Below are positions 7,812 through 15,293 of a stretch of DNA of 64,000 nucleotides, in pieces. The notes under the pieces are model-generated. The model was given only the letters and a program-made list of their open reading frames with translations, was not told the origin of the DNA and made no database searches. Source of the DNA: JABFSM01 sp963762545 (GTDB taxonomy: Bacteria; Gemmatimonadota; Gemmatimonadetes; Gemmatimonadales; GWC2-71-9); assembly GCA_963762545.1 (NCBI GenBank), contig CAVXLC010000003.1:372001-436000 (forward strand), given 5' to 3'. Position 1 is the stretch's first letter. Each line of letters opens with the position of its first letter. The position numbers and the translations under genes are program-made.

Positions 7812-9776
7812 ATGAGAACCGATTCGGAGCTGACCGTCCGCGGCCTGATCCTCGGGTCCGTCATCGCCGCGGTGTTCACCGCCGCCAACGTCTACCTCGG
7901 GCTCCGGGTCGGGCTGACCGTCGCCTCCTCGATCCCCGCCGCGGTCATCTCGATGGGCGTGCTCCGGGCGCTGCGCACCGGCAGCATCCGGGAGAACAAC
8001 ATCGTCCAGACCGTCGCCTCCGCGGGCGGCACCCTCTCGGCGATCATCTTCGTGCTGCCCGGGCTGATCATGGTCGGCTGGTGGAGAAGCTTTCCCTTCA
8101 TGACCACCTTCCTGGTCTGCGCGCTGGGCGGTATCCTCGGCGTCCTCTTCTCGATCCCGCTCCGCCGGGCCCTGGTCGTCAACTCCACGCTCCCCTTCCC
8201 CGAGGGACTCGCCGCCGCCGAGGTGCTCAAGGCCGGCGCCACGGGGGACGAGGCCTCGCCCAATGCCATCGAGCGGAAGCGGGGCCCGCTGGTCGTGGCG
8301 GTGGGGGCGATCGTCTCCGCGGGCGCCGCAGTCGTGGCCGCCACCGGCGTCGCCGCCACCGGCATCGTGCGGTACTTCCGCCTCGGCCCCAGCGCCACCG
8401 GGATCAACCTGGGATTCTCGCTCGCATTGCTCGGCGCGGGCCACCTGGTCGGCCTCTCGGTCGGCATCGCGATGCTGGCCGGGCTGGTCATCGCCTGGGG
8501 CATCGCCACTCCGCTGCTGAGCGCGGGGCTGCCCGGCGCGGCCGCCGACGTCGCCGGCACGGTCTGGGGGACCCAGGTGCGCTTCATCGGCGCCGGCGCG
8601 ATCGGCGTCGCTGCCATCTGGAGCCTGTTCAAGCTGGTGAAGCCGGTGCTCGGCGGTCTGATCGCCACGGCGAAAGCCCGCGCCGCCGCTGCAAGCGCTA
8701 CCGGCGGCGTCGACGACCGCGACATCTCGCTGGGCCTGATCGGGGTGATCACCGCCGGCTGTCTGCTGCTGATCGGGTGGCTGCTCAAGGACTTCATCCA
8801 CGGGACTGCGCTCCAGGCATCCACCTGGTCCCTGGTCCTGGGCGGCGTGGCCTTCACCCTGCTGATCGGCGGGTTCGTCGCGACGGTCGCGGGTTACATG
8901 GCCGGACTGATCGGCGCGTCCAACAGCCCGGTCTCCGGTATCGGCATTCTCGCCACGGTGGCGGTGGCCCTGCTGCTCGCGGTGTTCTGGCAACCATCCC
9001 TGGGCGCCGGCGCAACCGAGGCGCTGGTGGCGTTCGCGCTGTTCACCGTGTCGATCGTCTTCTCGATCGCCACCATCTCGAACGACAACCTCCAGGACCT
9101 CAAGACCGGTCAGCTGGTCGGCGCCGCGCCGTGGAAGCAGCAGGTCGCGCTCATCGTCGGCGTCCTCGCCGGATCGCTCACCATTCCGCCGGTCCTCGAT
9201 CTCCTGAACCAGGCCTACGGCTTTCCGGGCGATCCCAACCGCTCCGCCATCAGCGCCGCGCCGCTGCCCGCGCCCCAGGCGGCCCTGATCTCGACCCTGG
9301 CGCGCGGCGTCCTCAACGCCCAGCTCGACTGGCGGATGATCGGGATCGGCGCGCTGGTAGGACTGGCCTGCATCGTCATCGACGAGGTGCTGGGCCTGCT
9401 CAAGTGGATGCGGCTCCCCCCGCTCGCGATCGGGATCGGGATCTACCTGCCGATGGACGCGACCCAGCCGGTGGTGGTGGGCGCGGTGATCGGCTGGATC
9501 TTCAACCGGATCATGGACCGGCGCGCCAACGCCGAGATGGCCAAGCGGTTCGGCGTGCTGCTGGCGTCCGGGTTGATCGTCGGCGAGAGCCTGCTCGGCG
9601 TGCTCACAGCCGGGCTCATCGTCGCGACGGGAAAGGCGGCGCCCCTTGCCCTGGTGGGTGACGGTTTCGCCGCCGCGGCCACCTGGATCGGCGTGGTGTT
9701 CTTCGGGGCGGTGGTCGTGCTGAGCTACACGTGGGTGGGCAGGCAAGCGGATCTGGGGCCGGCGGCGGCGCCATAA
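7812..9776 (+). CDS. OPT-family oligopeptide transporter
   Basis: 654 aa, almost entirely hydrophobic, with about 14-16 predicted membrane segments. The N-terminus (ELTVRGLILGSVIAAVFTAA, then NVYLGLRVGLTVASSIPAAV) and the later block AGLIGASNSPVSGIGI are typical of OPT proteins, which import oligopeptides or metal chelates by proton symport. The ATG at 7812 was chosen because the OPT match begins immediately after it; an in-frame ATG at 7743 would add a non-conserved extension. It is divergent from the kinase-SARP operon and convergent with the metallo-hydrolase gene. Substrate cannot be told from sequence. A long reading frame on the opposite strand is an artefact of GC-rich codon use. Confidence 0.93.
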   Translation: MRTDSELTVRGLILGSVIAAVFTAANVYLGLRVGLTVASSIPAAVISMGVLRALRTGSIRENNIVQTVASAGGTLSAIIFVLPGLIMVGWWRSFPFMTTFLVCALGGILGVLFSIPLRRALVVNSTLPFPEGLAAAEVLKAGATGDEASPNAIERKRGPLVVAVGAIVSAGAAVVAATGVAATGIVRYFRLGPSATGINLGFSLALLGAGHLVGLSVGIAMLAGLVIAWGIATPLLSAGLPGAAADVAGTVWGTQVRFIGAGAIGVAAIWSLFKLVKPVLGGLIATAKARAAAASATGGVDDRDISLGLIGVITAGCLLLIGWLLKDFIHGTALQASTWSLVLGGVAFTLLIGGFVATVAGYMAGLIGASNSPVSGIGILATVAVALLLAVFWQPSLGAGATEALVAFALFTVSIVFSIATISNDNLQDLKTGQLVGAAPWKQQVALIVGVLAGSLTIPPVLDLLNQAYGFPGDPNRSAISAAPLPAPQAALISTLARGVLNAQLDWRMIGIGALVGLACIVIDEVLGLLKWMRLPPLAIGIGIYLPMDATQPVVVGAVIGWIFNRIMDRRANAEMAKRFGVLLASGLIVGESLLGVLTAGLIVATGKAAPLALVGDGFAAAATWIGVVFFGAVVVLSYTWVGRQADLGPAAAP

Positions 9777-9789
9777 AACCGGCTTCCGC

Positions 9790-9819
9790 TGGGAGCCACC
9801 CTCACCCCTCCGGCTCCCA
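9790..9819. terminator. Hairpin between convergent genes, possible terminator
   Basis: TGGGAGCC and GGCTCCCA form an 8-bp stem with a 14-nt loop between the OPT gene and the convergent hydrolase, overlapping the latter's last codons. There is no T-tract on either side, so intrinsic termination is uncertain. Confidence 0.35.
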
Positions 9820-10884
9820 CTTCCCGGCGAGCTCCTGCCACATCCGGTTCACCGCCGACTGGCCCATCATGTATTCGAAGTTTGCCTTGTAGAACGCATC
9901 CCCGTGGGAAAACCTCTCGTCGAACCCGGACAGGTCGATCTTCGCGCGGAGCTGGTCGGCGGTCATCCCCGTGCGCCAGGCGGCACGGGCCTGCCGCTCG
10001 ATCGACTCGAGGACCTCCGTCACCAGCCCGAGATAGGCCGTGTCGTGCATCGGCGCGCCATGGCCCGGCACGATGGTGGCTGCATCCAGAGCATCGAGCC
10101 GGCGCAGCACCTTCGCCCATTCGCTGATGTAGGACTGGGTGGCGAACGGCCAGGGATGGACCAGCAGGTCCCCGGTGAGCAGGGTCCGGGTATCCGGGAT
10201 CCAGGCCACCAGGTCACCGGCGGTATTGCCGCGGCCAAGAAACCGCAGCGACACGATGCGCCCGCCGAGGTCCACGTCCAGCGTGCTGTCGATCTGGACG
10301 TCGACCCCGCGGTATTGCATTCCATCACACTCCGCGAGCTGGCCCTCGACCGCCTCGAGAAAATGGTCGAGCCGCTCCTTGACGGTGGGCGTGAGCGGCG
10401 TTCCATCGGGCCGCTTGCCACTCGTCACCTGCTCCCGCAGCTGCCTGAAATCCCCGGCCAGATCGCTCTTGCAGCTGTCGCCCCGGAACTTCTCCCGACG
10501 CTCCTCCATGAGCCGGGCCGTGAAGGGATGGGCCATGACCTGGGCCCCGGGCCACGCCTCCGCAAACTCCGCGGCCCCGGCCCAGTGATCGTCGTGCCAG
10601 TGTGACACGACGAGATACTTCACCGGCTTGGGAGTGATTCGCTTGAGGTCTTCGATGATGGCCCGGGAGATCGAAGGATGGTGCCCGGCATCGAAGACCA
10701 GCACCGCCTCCCGGCCGATCACCGCCACGATGTTGCTGCTGACCACCGGGTTCAGCCGCTTCTCGACGAAGGCGTAGGTGTCGTTGGCGACCTTGAGGAC
10801 CTGGTACTCGAAGGGACCGCCGGAGACCGAAGGGGCCCCGGCCACGGTGAACAGCGCGATGACGGAGAGGTGGCGCCAAGTCAT
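9802..10884 (-). CDS. Exported metallo-beta-lactamase-fold hydrolase
   Basis: 360 aa. An N-terminal signal peptide (WRHLSVIALFTVAGAPSVSG) indicates export to the periplasm. The MBL fold carries the zinc motif VSHWHDDHWAG (HxHxDH), a second-site GNTAGD segment, GDLLVH and the final His in PGHGAPMHD. It resembles the quinoprotein-relay or SoxH-like branch more than classical beta-lactamases; substrate unknown. The ATG at 10884 is preferred; a GTG at 10896 in frame would add four residues. Upstream on its strand TATTAGATAGACC contains plausible -10 hexamers. No operon partner. Confidence 0.88.
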   Translation of the reverse strand: MTWRHLSVIALFTVAGAPSVSGGPFEYQVLKVANDTYAFVEKRLNPVVSSNIVAVIGREAVLVFDAGHHPSISRAIIEDLKRITPKPVKYLVVSHWHDDHWAGAAEFAEAWPGAQVMAHPFTARLMEERREKFRGDSCKSDLAGDFRQLREQVTSGKRPDGTPLTPTVKERLDHFLEAVEGQLAECDGMQYRGVDVQIDSTLDVDLGGRIVSLRFLGRGNTAGDLVAWIPDTRTLLTGDLLVHPWPFATQSYISEWAKVLRRLDALDAATIVPGHGAPMHDTAYLGLVTEVLESIERQARAAWRTGMTADQLRAKIDLSGFDERFSHGDAFYKANFEYMMGQSAVNRMWQELAGKWEPEG

Positions 10885-10996
10885 GCCGAGGAACACGGTA
10901 CCCGCTTGGTGAGGTCTATCTAATACCTACGTGCGCGAGGCAGGTTCCACCGGACCGGATAGCACCCCGGGGACCAACCGGTGCGAATATCAATCA

Positions 10997-11080
10997 ATCG
11001 ATCCCCGTCGCCATCCCGCCCTGGCCCAGTTCCCGCCCGATTCGGTCGCGGTCGGCCCGCGCCGCCGTGAGGCGTTCAGT
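10997..11080 (-). pseudogene. Remnant of a Ser/Thr kinase gene N-terminus
   Basis: Minus-strand translation of this stretch reads TERLTAARADRDRIGRE followed by LGQGGMATGID and a stop. It aligns with the first kinase residues of the gene just upstream (RLATALSDRYRIERQ, LGQGGMATVYLAEDLK). The match ends exactly after the glycine-rich loop, and it lies in a different frame immediately after that kinase's stop codon. It looks like what is left of a second tandem kinase gene after deletion or recombination. The rest of the 10897-11088 gap holds nothing recognisable. Confidence 0.7.
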
Positions 11081-11088
11081 CGGCGCGG

Positions 11089-13728
11089 TCACGGCCGCCC
11101 CACATCGGCGACGAAGATATCGCTCTCGAAGGAACCGACCGTGAAGTAGAAGGTCTTTCCATCGGTGCAGAAGCCGTACTTGGTCTGTTGCCGGTTGGGA
11201 TCGTCGAATTCCACCAGCACGGTGCTGGCACCGCCGGCGGGACCGACCGCGCGGATCGCCCACGCCGTCGCGGAGCGGGTCAGGTAGTAGATCTTCGTCC
11301 CGTCCGGCGACCACGCGGCGTAGTACGCCTCGGCGCGATCGGCCGCATTGGAAACGACGAGGGTCTCGAGCCCGCTGGAAACGTCGCGCTCCCGGAGTCC
11401 GTCGGGGCTGTGATAGAGGAAGGCCGTGCCGTCGGGTGACCAATGCGCAAAGTCCCCGCTCTCCGTCGGGATGAACTGGGGGCGTTGGGCACTGTCCGCC
11501 ACGGAGAGGATGCCGAACCCATGCTCCGGTCCGCCGAACCGTTCATACAAGACCCTGCGGCCATCCGGGGCCCAGTCGGGATCGAGCTCCTCGTCGCTGC
11601 TGGACGTCCATTGGCGCAGCCCGGTGCCATCGGCCTCCACCGTGTAGATGTTTCGGTTCCCGCCTCGGCGCGCATGGAAGACGATCCGGCGGCCATCCGG
11701 CGACCAGTCGCCGCTGAAGTCGCCGGCCGGATCGGTCGTGATCTGGCGGGGCTCGCCGCCCGTCACGGGCATCACGTATAGATCCGGGTTGCCACCCCGG
11801 TCCGAATCGAACACCAGCCAGCGTCCGTCCGGAGACACATCCACGTCCTCGATCGTCTCGTTGCCGGTGGTGATTCGGGTCGCGCCCCGGATGGACACCG
11901 GCCCGCGGGCCGGCACCGGAATCGACCAGATGCCGGACCAGGTGCTCAAGCGGGAGTAGGCCAGCCGGCCGCTCTTCCGGCTGACGCTCAATCCCTGCGC
12001 ATCGGTGCCGGTGGTGAGCCGATGCGGGGGGCCCACGGCGCCCTGGGCATCCAGGCGCTGCTGATAGACATCGCGGCTGCCGTCGCGGTCGGATACCCAG
12101 AAGAGTCCGTGACCATCGGAGGACCACTGCGGTGACACGTTCAGCGCACTGTCCGGGGTGACCCTGGTCGCGGGCGTGCCATCCAGCGGGATCACCCAGA
12201 TGGCCGTGGCACCCACGTTCCCGAAATAGCCGGTCCCGAAGGTGAAGGCGGGGTTCCCCACGGCCACCGCGACGGTGCGACCGTCGGGTGACCAGGCCGG
12301 CGCAAAGGCCGCACCGGGTGCGGCGAGGGTCACCGTATCGCCGCTGGACAGCGTCTTCACGGTGATCCCGTCCCCGTTGTTGCCCAGCGTCCAGAGGATC
12401 TTCAAGCCGTCGGGCGACCAGTCGAACCCGGCGATGGGTGTCCCCCACCCCACACCGTACCTGAGCTTCGCCAGATCGACGCGGGTCACCCGCCGGGGCG
12501 CGCCGCCCAGGGCCGGCACGACGTAGATGCCGTCATCGGATTGATACGCGATCTGCGAGCCGTCGGGCGACCAGCGCGGCCAGCGGAAATTCCCGGTGCT
12601 GTCGGTCGTGAGCGCCACCGGGCGGCCCCCGCTGATCTGGCGCACATAGATCTGCATCGCGTTGGTGGGCCCGGCCGCATAGGCCAGTGCGGCGCCGTCG
12701 GGCGAGAGCGCGGGATCGACTTCGAGGCCCGGTTCGCGGGTCACCTGCGTGGTACGACCGATGGCGATGGCCGGCGCGGCGGCTGGTCGGCGGAGCAGGA
12801 GGATGCCCGCGAGGATCGCCGCAACGACTCCGATTGCGCCGAGGCCCAGCACCGTACGGGAGGGCGCGAAGCGCCGGGCCGCCGCGCGGCCACTCTCGGG
12901 AATCGTCAGCGCGGCGGCAAAGTGGGCCGCGGGGCTGAATCGATCGGCCGGGTTCTTGGCGAGCGCCCGAGTCAGGACGTCGGCGATCGCCGGCGGCACC
13001 GCCGGCCGGAGCTGCGCAATGGGCCGCGCCTCCACGGTCAGGTGCTGCCGGACCAGGCTCTCCGCCGTGGCGCCGCTGAACGGCGGCTGGCCGGCCAGCA
13101 TCTCGTAGAGCACGCAGGCCAGGGAATAGAGATCGCTCCGGCCGTCGAGGTCGCCCTCACCAGCGGCCTGCTCGGGGCTCATGTACTGGGGCGTTCCGAT
13201 CGACATCCCGGTCCGGGTCAGTGTCTGCCCGCCGGCGGCGCTGATGGCCTTCGCGATGCCGAAATCGGCCACCACGGCGTGGCCGCTCTCCAGCAGGATG
13301 TTTTCCGGCTTGATGTCGCGGTGGATGACACCCTTGCTGTGCGCGTAGCTCAGGGCATCGGCGACTTCGCGGGTGATCCGGAGCGCGTCATCGATGGGGA
13401 GCTGCTTCTCCCGGGTGAGCCGGTCCCGCAGCGATTCTCCCTCGACGAAAGGCATGACGTAGAAGAGGAATCCGTCCGCCTCGCCGGAATCGAAGAGCGG
13501 GAGGATGTGGGGGTGGCGGAGACTGGCGGTGGTTTCGATCTCGCGCAGGAACCGCTCGGCGCCCAGCGCGGCGGCGAGCTCGGGGCGCAGCACCTTCACG
13601 GCCACCTGGCGGTGGTGCTTGAGATCCTCGGCCAGGTACACCGTGGCCATGCCGCCCTGACCGAGCTGGCGCTCGATCCGGTAGCGGTCGGACAGGGCGG
13701 TCGCCAGCCGGCCGGGCACGTCAGACAC
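11089..13728 (-). CDS. Membrane Ser/Thr protein kinase with TolB/PD40 beta-propeller
   Basis: 879 aa. Kinase domain at about 12-270: LGQGGMATVYLAED, VAVKVLRPE, HRDIKPENIL near residue 135, ADFGIAK, YMSPEQ. One transmembrane helix at about 291-311 (VLGLGAIGVVAAILAGILLL) is followed by repeated WSPDG-containing blades (WSPDGSQIAYQ, WSPDGLKILW, WSPDGRTVAV, WSSDGHGLFW and more) forming a TolB-like propeller outside the membrane. The GTG at 13728 is chosen because the family match begins VPGRLATALSDRY there; extending to 13839 would run upstream toward queE with no similarity. A kinase remnant follows its stop. The propeller is probably the sensing module; ligand unknown. Confidence 0.92.
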   Translation of the reverse strand: MSDVPGRLATALSDRYRIERQLGQGGMATVYLAEDLKHHRQVAVKVLRPELAAALGAERFLREIETTASLRHPHILPLFDSGEADGFLFYVMPFVEGESLRDRLTREKQLPIDDALRITREVADALSYAHSKGVIHRDIKPENILLESGHAVVADFGIAKAISAAGGQTLTRTGMSIGTPQYMSPEQAAGEGDLDGRSDLYSLACVLYEMLAGQPPFSGATAESLVRQHLTVEARPIAQLRPAVPPAIADVLTRALAKNPADRFSPAAHFAAALTIPESGRAAARRFAPSRTVLGLGAIGVVAAILAGILLLRRPAAAPAIAIGRTTQVTREPGLEVDPALSPDGAALAYAAGPTNAMQIYVRQISGGRPVALTTDSTGNFRWPRWSPDGSQIAYQSDDGIYVVPALGGAPRRVTRVDLAKLRYGVGWGTPIAGFDWSPDGLKILWTLGNNGDGITVKTLSSGDTVTLAAPGAAFAPAWSPDGRTVAVAVGNPAFTFGTGYFGNVGATAIWVIPLDGTPATRVTPDSALNVSPQWSSDGHGLFWVSDRDGSRDVYQQRLDAQGAVGPPHRLTTGTDAQGLSVSRKSGRLAYSRLSTWSGIWSIPVPARGPVSIRGATRITTGNETIEDVDVSPDGRWLVFDSDRGGNPDLYVMPVTGGEPRQITTDPAGDFSGDWSPDGRRIVFHARRGGNRNIYTVEADGTGLRQWTSSSDEELDPDWAPDGRRVLYERFGGPEHGFGILSVADSAQRPQFIPTESGDFAHWSPDGTAFLYHSPDGLRERDVSSGLETLVVSNAADRAEAYYAAWSPDGTKIYYLTRSATAWAIRAVGPAGGASTVLVEFDDPNRQQTKYGFCTDGKTFYFTVGSFESDIFVADVGRP

Positions 13729-13863
13729 TGAGAAGGAACCGGGTTGGGGAGACTCGAATCTGCTGCCTACCGGCGCGCAATGCGAGTTGGCCCGGCGCGC
13801 CGGCCGGGGAGTCTGAAATTCCCGAAATGAACCATCCACGGGGAGATCGCGCCTTCCAGTTGC

Positions 13864-13871
13864 TATCTTTG
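13864..13871 (+). promoter_or_regulatory. TAnnTTTG promoter box of queE
   Basis: TATCTTTG is an exact match to the Bacteroidetes-type -7 consensus and sits 3 nt before the queE ATG at 13875, implying little or no 5' leader. There is no Shine-Dalgarno sequence. The box fixes the start at 13875, since upstream in-frame codons would overlap or precede the promoter. Confidence 0.6.
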
Positions 13872-13874
13872 CCC

Positions 13875-14525
13875 ATGCCCTACGCGGTCAAGGAGATCTT
13901 CTACACCCTCCAGGGTGAGGGCGCCAACACCGGCCGGCCCGCCGTCTTCTGTCGCTTTGCCGGCTGTAACCTCTGGACCGGCCGGGAACAGGACCGCCGC
14001 ACCGCCGTCTGCACCTTCTGCGACACCGATTTCGTGGGCACCGACGGACCCGGTGGCGGCAAGTTCCCGGACGCGGACGCGCTCGCGACCGCCGTCGCCG
14101 CCGCATGGCCGGCTTCTGACCTTGCGTCCTTGCGTCCTTGCGTCCCGTTCGTCGTCTGCACCGGCGGCGAGCCCCTGCTCCAGCTCGATGAGGCGTTGAT
14201 CGGGGCCCTCCACGCCCGCGGCTTCGAGGTCGCGGTGGAGACCAACGGCACGGTCTCCCCGCCCCCCGGCGTCGACTGGCTCTGCGTGAGCCCCAAGGCG
14301 GAGGCGCCGCTCGCGCTCACCGCGGGAGACGAGCTCAAGCTGGTGTTTCCCCAGGCGGATGCTCCGCCGGAGCGCTTCCGCGGCCTCGACTTCGGGCATT
14401 TCTTTCTTCAGCCGATGGACGGACCCGACCGGGAACGCAACACCCGGCTGGCCCTCGAGTACTGTCTGTCTCACCCCGGCTGGCGTCTGTCACTGCAGAC
14501 CCATAAGATGCTCGGCATTCCCTGA
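13875..14525 (+). CDS. queE: 7-carboxy-7-deazaguanine synthase QueE
   Basis: 216 aa radical-SAM enzyme that contracts 6-carboxytetrahydropterin to 7-carboxy-7-deazaguanine, the QueC substrate. It opens with VKEIFYTLQGEGANTGRPAV and has the long-spaced cluster motif of the Burkholderia-type enzyme: FAGCNLW, then AVCTFCDTDF instead of the compact CxxxCxxC. SAM-binding CTGGEPLLQLD and ETNGT follow. Residues about 83-91 (LASLRPCVP) are encoded by three copies of an 8-bp repeat, unusual for the family. Followed after 10 nt by the HD-like protein. Confidence 0.95.
   Translation: MPYAVKEIFYTLQGEGANTGRPAVFCRFAGCNLWTGREQDRRTAVCTFCDTDFVGTDGPGGGKFPDADALATAVAAAWPASDLASLRPCVPFVVCTGGEPLLQLDEALIGALHARGFEVAVETNGTVSPPPGVDWLCVSPKAEAPLALTAGDELKLVFPQADAPPERFRGLDFGHFFLQPMDGPDRERNTRLALEYCLSHPGWRLSLQTHKMLGIP
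14121..14144 (+). repeat. Three tandem copies of CTTGCGTC inside queE
   Basis: The octamer CTTGCGTC occurs three times head to tail within the queE coding sequence. Loss or gain of one unit would shift the frame between the cluster motif and the SAM-binding motif, so the tract could be a slippage site. Three units is short for efficient phase variation. Confidence 0.9.
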
Positions 14526-14535
14526 CGGATCAGCG

Positions 14536-15150
14536 ATGCCCTCTCACGGCTTCAGCGACACCATCCACCACGCCCTGGCATTCTGCGCCAAGCACCATCC
14601 GGGACCGGTGTCCCGGTACGATGGGCACAATCCCCTGCTCTCCACCGCGAACGTCGCGGTGATCCTGGCCCGCCACCAGGCCGACGACATCACCATCGTC
14701 GCCGCCATTCTGAAGCAGCTGATCGACGCGAGTCCCCAGGCGCGCTTGGGGCCGCTGCACCAGAACATCGCCCGGCGCTTCGGCGGGATGGTGGCCGCCG
14801 CGGTGGAGGCCGCCTCCGAGCCGCGGTTCGACCCCCTGGGGCGCGAGCGGACCTGGAAGGCCTCCCGGTTCGAGGCCCTGGCCCGGTTATCGGACTGTTC
14901 CGCTCGCGTGGCGGACATCTGGATCGCGGGAGAAATCCACACCTGCGGCATGGCGCTGACGGACATCCGCCGGCTGGGCGTCGAGTACGCCCGCTCCGCC
15001 GCCCCCGCCCCACCGGAGGACCTGCTCTGGTGGCACGCCTCGGTCCTCGATGTCCTGGGGCGGAGCAGCGAGTGCCGGCCCAGTCTCCAGAGCGAATTCC
15101 GCCAGCTGAGCCACGAAGTCGCGGCCTATCTCTCGGACGGGCTGACCTGA
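14536..15150 (+). CDS. Degenerate RelA/SpoT-type HD-domain protein
   Basis: 204 aa. The layout follows the (p)ppGpp hydrolase HD domain: HHALAFCAKHHPG in place of the family's ALxFAxxxHxGQ opening, then ILARHQADDITIVAAIL, a FGGMVAAAVEAAS segment and SARVADIW in place of VKLADR. However the metal-binding pair expected in LLHDVVED is replaced by ILKQLIDA and the HP motif by NPLLST, so hydrolase activity is unlikely. No synthetase domain is present. It lies 10 nt after queE and upstream of a diguanylate cyclase. A role in binding (p)ppGpp or a partner protein is speculative; a remote non-SpoT HD family remains possible. Confidence 0.55.
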   Translation: MPSHGFSDTIHHALAFCAKHHPGPVSRYDGHNPLLSTANVAVILARHQADDITIVAAILKQLIDASPQARLGPLHQNIARRFGGMVAAAVEAASEPRFDPLGRERTWKASRFEALARLSDCSARVADIWIAGEIHTCGMALTDIRRLGVEYARSAAPAPPEDLLWWHASVLDVLGRSSECRPSLQSEFRQLSHEVAAYLSDGLT

Positions 15151-15222
15151 TTCGGGAGGATCGTGCAAGTTTCGGTCAGTGCCCCTCGACTCCGACCATG
15201 AAGCGCAGTACTAAGCCTATGG

Positions 15223-15249
15223 GTTTCAATCATTTGGCCAACCTGAAAC
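15223..15249. promoter_or_regulatory. Inverted repeat upstream of the GGDEF gene, possible operator
   Basis: GTTTCA and TGAAAC are perfect inverted half-sites separated by 15 nt, centred about 50 nt upstream of the predicted start. The geometry could be a repressor or activator site for the GGDEF-kinase operon. No known riboswitch consensus is recognisable in 15151-15287. Confidence 0.35.
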
Positions 15250-15279
15250 GTCACGGTCCCTAGCTTGCTGTACCCCGCT

Positions 15280-15285
15280 TACTAT
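15280..15285 (+). promoter_or_regulatory. Possible -10 box of the GGDEF-kinase operon
   Basis: TACTAT is followed by ATG codons at 15288 and 15294. Only 15294 gives the roughly 6-nt spacing seen in the other near-leaderless promoters here, which favours 15294 as the start. No -35 hexamer is evident. Confidence 0.4.
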
Positions 15286-15293
15286 TAATGGCC

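Noticed and set aside
7704..9746. 680-codon open frame on the minus strand opposite the OPT transporter
   Set aside because: Its translation is low-complexity Asp/Gly/Arg/His-rich, as expected opposite a GC-rich membrane-protein gene; the plus strand has a clear OPT match.
13729..13839. Longer N-terminus for the propeller kinase
   Set aside because: No family similarity before the GTG at 13728, and the extension runs toward the divergent queE start.
15151..15293. Possible c-di-GMP riboswitch before the GGDEF gene
   Set aside because: No match to the GEMM conserved core; only a simple inverted repeat is seen.
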